Of a stretch of DNA of 64,000 nt, positions 56,513 to 64,000 are shown one piece after another. The position numbers and the translations under genes are program-made. The notes beneath the pieces are model-generated. The model ran no database searches. It had not been told where the DNA came from and was given only the letters and a program-made list of their open reading frames with translations. This stretch comes from Corinectria fuckeliana (Eukaryota; Ascomycota; Sordariomycetes; Hypocreales; Nectriaceae): positions 1-64,000 of the forward strand of contig WPDH01000140.1 in the NCBI GenBank assembly GCA_019137255.1. Direction: 5' to 3'. The first letter of the stretch is position 1; each line of letters opens with the position of its first letter.

Positions 56513-57460
56513 ATGGTTCAGTTGCTGGGTGATCCCGCTCTCTCCCCAAATGGAGCCTCGGCCCACGAAGCCACCGATGGCCCTTTGGCGAGGCGACCTA
56601 ACCTCCCAAGGACGGACTCGACGGCAATGTCCCGGGAGGAACACGCTCAGCGCTTATGGGAACTAAACATGAAGAAGGGGATGATGAAGACACCGCGTCG
56701 AGGATGGTCGATGACGGAATACCTAGTCGACAACGTATCTCTGCAAGCCCCCCATTCCCTCTCCTCGCAGGTTGAAAGGCAGGCCTCCATCCCCGAGAAT
56801 GCGCCTATGCCAGCACCTGTTGCAACTCTCCCGGAACCCCAAGCCCCGGCTGCCCCTGTCCAAGAGCTCCCTGTTCAAGAGAAGGTCTCGCAGCTTCCTC
56901 TGCGACCTAAGCTGCCTCCACCCCGCCGCTCGTACTCCGTGATGGATTACGAGCCTATCCCTCCTGGCCAACCCCAGCCTCCCAAGGACTTTACGCTCCT
57001 TGACCTGCCCTCGGAGCTGCACTACACCATCTTCGACTTCCTCGACCCCATTGACAGCGTCGCCCTTGGTCTCACAAACCCCAACTTCTACGAGATCCAC
57101 CGGCGATTGCACGGGACTGTACCCCTCTCCAGCCGATATTCGGGCCCCAACGACTTGGAGTGGGCATGGCGAGGCGCTGGGCCTCTTGTCCACCCTAAGG
57201 ATCGAACCGCAGCTAAGGAAAAGGGCATGGACCAGATGCGAGTCAAGGGCCAGGTGTACTGCCGCAAATGCGGCATATCCCGCTGCGAGCTGCACCGCCA
57301 CATCAAGGGCTGGATGGGCGAGGGCTACGAGTACTGCTCCATCAAGGAGGTGTACGGCAAGCCCGCGGGCGAAGATGCCAAGCCCTACTGCTACATGAAG
57401 TCGCCCAAGAATCCTCACCGGTGCGGGCGCCACGGAGGAAAGAAGGTGGTTGCGCAATAG
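56513..57460 (+). CDS. F-box protein with C-terminal Cys/His cluster
   Basis: A putative substrate receptor of an SCF ubiquitin ligase. It is a single exon of 315 aa; the open frame extends upstream to a TTG, and the first ATG is 56513 (ACAATGGTT). The N-terminal 150 residues are Pro/Ala/Gln-rich and disordered, with a short conserved-looking motif (MSREEHAQRLWELNMKKGMM). The F-box lies at about 170-205: FTLLDLPSELHYTIFDFLDP, then IDSVALGLTNPNFYEIHRR. The last 80 residues hold a dense cluster (CRKCGISRCELHRHIKGW, later EYCSI, PYCYM, HRCGRHGGKK) that could bind zinc. No WD40, LRR or other known substrate domain is visible. The substrate is unknown. Confidence 0.78.
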   Translation: MVQLLGDPALSPNGASAHEATDGPLARRPNLPRTDSTAMSREEHAQRLWELNMKKGMMKTPRRGWSMTEYLVDNVSLQAPHSLSSQVERQASIPENAPMPAPVATLPEPQAPAAPVQELPVQEKVSQLPLRPKLPPPRRSYSVMDYEPIPPGQPQPPKDFTLLDLPSELHYTIFDFLDPIDSVALGLTNPNFYEIHRRLHGTVPLSSRYSGPNDLEWAWRGAGPLVHPKDRTAAKEKGMDQMRVKGQVYCRKCGISRCELHRHIKGWMGEGYEYCSIKEVYGKPAGEDAKPYCYMKSPKNPHRCGRHGGKKVVAQ

Positions 57461-58502
57461 AGCATTGCCGCAGCCGCTAGAATGTGTCAAAGAACAAAAT
57501 ATGAGATGAATATTACGACGACGACATGAGAAGAAAAGGACAAAGATCGAAAGAGTCAGAACAGAACCTCTTGATCTAGGAGATCATGATGGCAATTTTG
57601 GATATTTTGTATTTCAACGGCAAATGCGCACACGGAGCCACGTCAATAACATTGGTATAATGAAGGGACTTGGCGGTCAACTGGATGGATTGGGGCTGGC
57701 TGTTTGGAAACTGGTCAGCGGGGAGAAGGGAACCGGGGACATATACGTTATGTCCCTGATAATTGTTGAATACACGCACAACTTCAAGACCGATGAAAGC
57801 ATTCAACTCTGAATTTTTACGTGAAACCCCGAAACCAGAAACAATGCCGTGGCTTTTGCTAGAAGACGGTTGATGCCGTATGTTGAAGGTTTGTATGTGC
57901 GTAGAGTTCGATGATGCCCAGAACGGGACACACCGAAGCAGGCCGGGCCGTGTAGGCTTATAAGCTTAATACCTCCCGATGAGCAAACACAGTCTTCCTA
58001 GCTGAAGCAACTCCATCGGCAAAGACGGATTCAAGCATGATATTGGGGTTGAGGACTTGGTTCTTGAGACACGGCATGATAGCTGACTTCGAACTTCACA
58101 TCGAGACCGGCTTATTCGTGTCCTCCCTTGCGCAGGTTTCCACGAAGGTTACAAAGGTTGGCTGACCGTGATTCGGATGGCAAATTGCGCAGACTCTGTG
58201 CTTTGATGGTATTTTGTGGCGCCAACAAGAGATGCTCGTAGTATAGATAGATCCTCGGCCCATCACCACACGTCTTAAGAAAAGGGGAAATCCAAACCTT
58301 GGCTGTCGTAGCCTCGCCCATATTCGCCCAAACGCCGCCCAAATCAATCGCCAAAGGAAGGAGCCTTCTATCATGGTGATGTACAAGTACCCAAAATCGA
58401 AACGCCCGTATGAAAAAAAAAAGAAAACAGAAATAAGGGAACCAAAAAGAAAACCACACTCCGGCAGCATACACACGGGCGCCAATATGCAACTCTTTGA
58501 CA
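57461..58502. other. convergent intergenic, no supported gene
   Basis: About 1 kb between the F-box gene stop and the GT31 gene stop. Nothing is recognised. Confidence 0.55.
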
Positions 58503-60751
58503 TTAGTCGATGTTCTTCCATTCGGGCTCGCAGTCTCCCTTGGCCTCGATCCACTTGTTGATGCCGTCGATGAACCATCCGCTGGTCCACTTGTCCTCGG
58601 CCTTGTCCTCCTTGCGGGGCTTGCCGAGCTTGAAGCTCCTGGCGACGCAGCACGCCTTGTTGTGGTACCGCCACTGGAAGCAGCGTCGGTCGCCGTTCCA
58701 GTTCTTGTCCTCGTTGGCCTTTCGCTCGAACCTCGACTGGACCAGTGCGAAGCGCTCGCCGTCGTTCTCCATCTTGTCATACTCCTCCTGGGAGATGTCG
58801 ATTCCCTCGCCGACACAGACCCTGGAGCAATGGTCTTGCGAGAGATGGGCCTGGCGCTCAACGGGCGACTTTTCATCCTCGGGCCTCTGGCGCCCCTTTT
58901 GGTGGTCGCTGGCTTCCGCCTGAGAAACTTCATCGGGGCCGATGTAGCAGACGTCGTCGGAGAGGTTGTCCCAATCTTCCCGCTTGGGGATGATGGTATG
59001 TGCGAAGAAGCCCTCGTACATCTCCTTGATTTGCAGAATGCCCTTTTGGACACGTTAGCTCGCAGTTCAACGAAATAGTAGCAGAAACCCATTGTGTGCA
59101 CGTACAGTCTTCTTCCGGCTTTGTTCGTACCGCCATGCTTCGCTGACTTCCTCCGAATTCATATGGTGCATCGTCAACAGAGGCTCGCACCAGTGCCCAT
59201 GTCCAAACGGCAGCGTGCTGGGCTTCTCGCCATTGATCATGGGATGGGCCTGCTTCACCTTGGAGCCGGTGTCGTTGACAGCCAGAGCCATGAGGTAGTC
59301 GCCACAGCACTCGTGGGGGGCCATCAGATCGTACTTGTCCGCCAGGCCGGGGGTCTCGGCCATCGCCTTGACCGTGCTCCCAGACAAAACGTAGCCGCTG
59401 CCTCCGTGGGCAAACGGAAAGTTCCTGAGCATGGCCACGCTTCCGACGTAAGGGTGCTGCTCCGGGTTTATCTTGTTGCGGAGCCACCAGATCAGGTTGG
59501 GCCAGAAGACGTAGCTGTCGGCTTCGGCGAACACGTACCATTCCATGCCGGGGCGCATCTTCCATGTGCGTTCGATCATGTGCAGAAACTTGTACTTATC
59601 AAGTTCCCAGCCGCCCCTCATGTTTGACGTGCAGTCCGTCTGCGACACGGGACAAGATGCCTGCGCATTATAGAGGTCAAACTCCATGAGGTCTTTGTGC
59701 TTGATCTCGTCTTTGACATCTTCGAGAACGTTGTAGACGTGGTAGTTTCCGACCTGCTGTTCCTATAGCGGGCATTAGCTTCGTGGCTTTCCTGGCTCTG
59801 CGCCGGGTGTGCTGTCTCTGGGCCAACAGGCGGATCTACGGGACGCCGTAGGTTCGACTAGTAGCGAACGAAGATTTGGCTTCCGTGTCTATGAGCACCA
59901 CACTCGTGGGAGAGCTGGAATGGTTGCACACGCCATATTGGCCCAGAACGTTTGGGGCGTTTGAATCGCCGTTGGGGGTTGCCACTTACCAGATCCGAGA
60001 ACAGCAGGAAATCCTTGATGCATTGTAGATTCGTCAATAGCTGGGTCGGGAGCTTTTCGAAAGACTCAGTGGCACCAGTCTTCATGACGAGCATGATGCT
60101 ATCCATGTCGGGAAATCCGTCGCAGGGACCCTCCCGTGATTCGGGATAGACGGAAGGATTATTGTCGTCTTCCTCGGGTTTCTCGTCTTTGGAATCGTCA
60201 TTCTTGCCTTCATCGCTTTCGGCTTTGTCGTCGCCTTCGGGCTTCTTGTCATCTTCGGACTTGTTCTCGCCATCCTTGGGGCTGCTTCCCTCGGCGGGAG
60301 TACTGTCTTCTGTGGAGGCGCTGTCCTCGGCAGCCTTCGTCTCGTCGGCCTTGCTGTCCTTTGTGGAAGCGCTTTCCTTGCCAGACTTTGTCTCGTCGCC
60401 TTTGCCATCTTTGTCGTCGTCCTTTCCGTTGGCATCGGCGTCAGTGTGGTCCGTGGGCGCATCATAATCGTCCGTCTCATCGACCTTGTTGCCGATTCCT
60501 TCGGTACCATTGAAGTCGCCATCGTGGATTATGTCGACGGGTTCGGTATTGTTGTGGAAGGCACCAGGGTCGCTTTTCGCACCGCCATCATGACCGAGAT
60601 ATTTGGTTAAATGGCTGTAAATGGCTGAATTGTCGTGGTCGCTGAGCTGATAGAGGGGCACGAGAAGCAGCAGGGTCAAGCCGAGAACCGTGAGCGTAAT
60701 GAGCTTCCAGCCCCGGGGAGAGCTCCAGGCGGAGCCCAAATCGAGACCCAT
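58503..60751 (-). CDS. fungal GT31-family glycosyltransferase (type II membrane)
   Basis: A Golgi-type glycosyltransferase related to beta-1,3-galactosyltransferase/fringe enzymes (GT31). Three exons, 60751-59990, 59762-59106 and 59042-58503 (introns 227 and 63 nt), give 652 aa. The ATG at 60751 is chosen because the upstream extension begins at GTG. A type II anchor is near residues 16-36 (LITLTVLGLTLLLLVPLY). The stem, about residues 80-205, is extraordinarily rich in Asp, Glu, Lys and Ser. The catalytic part has MLVMKTGATESFEKLPTQLL, then CIKDFLLFSDLEQQVGNYHV across the first junction, WYVFAEADSYVFWPNL (metal-binding EADSY), FPFAHGGSGYVLSG and ECCGDYLMALAV. A C-terminal domain with paired Cys (RRCFQWRYHNKACC) follows. 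The acceptor sugar is unknown. All junctions are phase 0. Confidence 0.83.
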
Positions 60752-63700
60752 CGGGAAGGATTGTGAAGAAGGCCAGGCGAAATAGTATGAGAAGGAATGA
60801 ACGTGGGAGAATCGCAAACAGGTGGGAGAGAACGATGGGGGAAAAGGGAACAGGCTTACGGGCGCGAACGTATGCACCACTGGATTTGTTCGTCTAGATC
60901 ACGTTTTAAGGAATCTTCTGTACGAGACTAGCTCATGGCAGATCCCAGAGACAAGGCCGGGCGACTGGCGACGTGTCGACTGGGAGTACCCACCTCAGCT
61001 CCTCATCCCCTTGCCAGGCGCAAAGCCGCCCAGAGGCCGGACGAACCGAATCTAGAGGGCGTAGCTAACTCAAGGCAGACAGACGGACGGCTCAGTTAAG
61101 TGGGCACTGGAACCGCGTGCAATTCAGGGGTGGTTAGACACTGTAAATGGAGACGATGGCGATGGTGATGGCGATGGATCTCAGCAGCCAGGTGCTAGAT
61201 ACTGAACAATCTGAAATTCCTCCATGTTGTCGTCATCCCCGTTGGTATGTGCCACAGCATCTGTGCAACGTATAAAAGCAGTACTCAATCACTGCCAGTA
61301 GCCTCTGCGAATGCTTCTTAGTCTCTGCAAGAGACCTTCCGCAGTACGAACTTTCGTGCTGTGGGCGACGGGAATTCGAAACGACTGCTCCAGCTGCGCC
61401 GGGCAACGATGGCCCCCCCCTCCCAGTGTAAATTCTCGGGCGTTGGCCTCGATGAACTCTCAAAACGGCACATCGCCAACACGGGGTCGGCTCATGTCCT
61501 CATTTACCCTCGAATTACCCCAATGCCGAGATGGAGAAGGACAAAAGGGGGCGAGCTAGCGAAAGCCTAAGCTCGATTCCAGGCCTTGTGAGACTTTGTT
61601 TCGTTTGCGTACTAGGCCTATGTATTCGTAGATATGCGACAGCTCTAGCCAGGCCCGGGTCGTCGATAGTTGCGTTGGAGGAGGCGGTGTCGCTCCAAAA
61701 AGGCCAAGCCTCAAAATGTGGAGTGCCCCTCGTATCCCGGCCCTCGTATGCGACCGTCAATCTCCAACATGGGTTGAAACGCCCTGGATTCCGGTAAGCA
61801 TGTTGGGCGCTTCGCCTGAGGTGTTGCAGCAGCACAATCCTGTCTCAGCCATCATCCTGACCTGGGGTCGGCCGAAAGGCTGTTAGATGAGTACTGCGCC
61901 GAGATAAATGGTCCAATCCAATCCAGGGAGCTTCTGGTATCGTGGCCCACTTGACCTTGTCCTAGTCCAGGAATGCTTTGCGAACTCAAATAAACCCTCT
62001 GCCCAGATCCTTTTTCTTGCATTTGGCTACTTCGGACCGTGCCTAGGCCGCAAGCTTGGTAAAGTTGAAGCTGCAGGCGAGCCTGAAACCACGACTTCGT
62101 ATTCACACTGACCTCGACCTTCAACTCTGCCGGGATAGTCTCATAGCACTTACTGCATGCGCCTCACGCAATCCCACATAGATTGCCGGTCCTCTATTTG
62201 ACCAACGTCACTGCGGGCGGCTGCAGCGAACTTGGGCTCCATGGTGTTGGCGTCACATCCTTACGGATTCATGAGCAGGGGTCTCTGAATAAACTCAGCG
62301 CGAAACCTGGTACAGGAAGAAAAAAAAACAGCAGGTTAGTTTATTATCGAAGACTTCGTGTAGAACTGGACTGAGCCAGATTTCGGGATTGAATCTGTCC
62401 ACATCAACGAGGGCAGTAGACCTGCGTGCAGTGAAGCGAGGGTTTTCCTACCTAGACGTTGGACTGGGCCAGGGATGGGATTCAAGGGCGACCGTAACTC
62501 CCGGGATCCGAGAAGCCTTATCGCACCATCAAAGCATGGACTGTTCGGTACTTGATTCGATGTCTTGAGGCTGCGGGGGCTGAAACCTGCTGCAACCCTG
62601 GTGTTGAGCAGCGCCCGGCGCGTATTGTACCAGGGTTGGTGTTTGGCTACAGTCTCAGTAATAGAACTTTACCATGACTATAATAAAAGACAGTACAGTA
62701 CGGAGTACGAAGTAATACTATGCTCTTCGTAGCGCGGCATCTACGTAGTTAGTAAGTGTGGCTGCTGATCAAGCCCACTTTTAGAGATTAAAGAGGGATG
62801 TTGCGTTTCAGATGAAGACCCGTTTTGTGACCTTTTGACTGGAACGCTGGTTTACTTTTTTATATTACTTCGTACCGTAATACTCATAATAAGATCAGAC
62901 GGTGAAGTCTCCAGATTGAGTGCCGAGCTCCCACTCGTCAATTCTGCCATTCGTCTCACAAAGTGCTGACGACGTTGCGTTGTCGGGTCCGGGGGTCTGG
63001 AAGGGGTGGTTGCGTGAGGCGGCAAGAGCGCTCGTGGCTTTCTGCTGTGTTATCTTGGCAGCTCGGCGGGCGTCGTCCAAGTGTAGTCAGGTACATGAAT
63101 GCGAACGTTGCATCATCACCCTGTAGGTAGGTAGATGTATGGGCAACTCGTAGTGAGGATGATGGTGGTGGATGAGACTGAAGGGTCAGAGCGCGCTTAC
63201 CAAGTCATCAAGCGGGAGCCTTACTAGGTGCCCTCTCTTCTCCATTCTAAACCCGCGTACCTTCGTAGTACCTAGGTAGGCATGAAGGTTCACGTGCGTA
63301 CCTACCTACCTAGCTCTCTGACAAATGGAAGTTTCGATGGCAATTGGATTGGGTACCTATTCGTACTCTCTCTATGTAGTATGACCCAGACACACTGCGT
63401 CAAGGAATTGTACCCTTGGATGCTTCACACAACAAGTCCAAATGGTTTAACGACGTCTGATTGGTGCCTTGTCTGCTCTTACTTACAGTTCGATCTGTCG
63501 ATCTGGTCCCCTACTTCTGCTTCTCCACCTAATTGTCGAGCATCGCAGACGCCACGCAGGCGGCACCTCCCACCGCAGGCGGCAAGCAGCAGCCACTTCT
63601 CCAACTGGAAAGCACTTGCTGCGGTAGATGCGGTACTTACTAAGATGTGCGAGAACGCTTCGCCCATCCATCCCACGTGGCGGATAGGTAAGGCCTTCCC

Positions 63701-64000
63701 CTTCTTCGACAACGGCATCAACCTATTGCCCTGCGCCTCTTGCGCCATCGTCCCAAGTGGCACCGAACCTGGCGCCCGCATGCTCTGGTTCGTCGCATTG
63801 CAACCCCCCCCCCCCCCCCCCCCCCCCCCNNATGCAACCCCCCCCCCCCCCCCCTCCGTCTCTAGTAGGCGTCATCGACTCCTGCCAATGCGGAACCGGA
63901 ACAAATGAGGGGGGGGCCTCGACCAGAAAACCCCGCCCCCGCCGGCCAGCCTACGGAGGTTCCGACTCCGGGCGTCCGTGGTCCAGGTCCGGAGAGTTCG
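60752..64000. other. intergenic right end, no supported gene
   Basis: The left part holds the GT31 promoter. Short open frames throughout lack domains. TAGG/CCTA tracts occur at about 63,123, 63,263 and 63,300. The last 200 bp contains poly-C runs and two Ns, so the sequence there is unreliable. Confidence 0.5.
63804..63854. repeat. poly-C runs flanking an NN gap
   Basis: C26 (63804-63829), NN (63830-63831), ATGCAA, then C17 (63838-63854). The short phrase TGCAA precedes both runs. This looks like an assembly or sequencing failure in a homopolymer rather than genuine structure. Confidence 0.85.

Overview
This window is nuclear DNA from a filamentous ascomycete (Pezizomycotina, most likely a Sordariomycete; this is inferred, since no rDNA or species marker is present). 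The evidence is GT..AG introns, mostly 50-120 nt with some up to 227 nt, that have CTAAC/CTAAT-like branch sites. Gene orientation is mixed and no operons occur. Several proteins have recognisably fungal architectures (Aip1, Vtc1, Hfd1, an AHC1-type zinc finger protein, a GPI-anchored Ser/Thr-rich protein, a fungal GT31). There is also one transposon carrying the footprint of repeat-induced point mutation (RIP).

Layout. 1-8,700 has no convincing protein gene: it holds G-rich, CT-rich and tandem-repeat DNA and one intron-containing tRNA-Trp(CCA) at 7,956-8,038. 8,699-43,000 is the gene-dense core: NUP133(-), AFG1(+), TCA17(-), a DEDDh-like exonuclease(+), MCT1(-), APM3(-), a DUF4536/DMAC1-like mitochondrial protein(+), RRP4(+), HFD1(-), a degenerate and frameshifted Ras-like GTPase(-), RSM24/mS35(-), ALG13(+), AIP1(-), a GPI-anchored protein(+) and an AHC1-like zinc finger protein(-). 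43,289-46,760 is a complete Mutator-like DNA transposon (MULE) with perfect 82-bp terminal inverted repeats, a 9-bp target duplication and a transposase frame full of stop codons. After a gene-poor stretch come an Alba-like protein(+), VTC1(-), a Tctex1 dynein light chain(+), an F-box protein(+) and a GT31 glycosyltransferase(-). 60,752-64,000 is non-coding and contains a poly-C/NN assembly gap.

Functional themes. Most genes are conserved housekeeping genes: nuclear pore, exosome, AP-3 and TRAPP trafficking, N-glycan assembly, actin turnover, dynein and vacuolar polyphosphate. Five probably act in mitochondria (AFG1, MCT1, the DMAC1-like protein, mS35 and perhaps the outer-membrane pool of Hfd1). 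Several pairs are divergent and share short promoters (APM3/DMAC1-like, mS35/ALG13, NUP133/AFG1). All exon structures were derived by hand from splice consensus and frame continuity. Starts were moved to true ATG codons where the longest open frame began at GTG or TTG.

Most notable: (1) the MULE, whose transposase frame runs for about 1.35 kb without a net indel but with many TAG/TAA/TGA stops, while its TIRs are perfectly identical; (2) the Ras-like gene with non-canonical P-loop, switch and DxxG residues plus a one-base frame break; (3) the roughly 8-kb gene-free left end.
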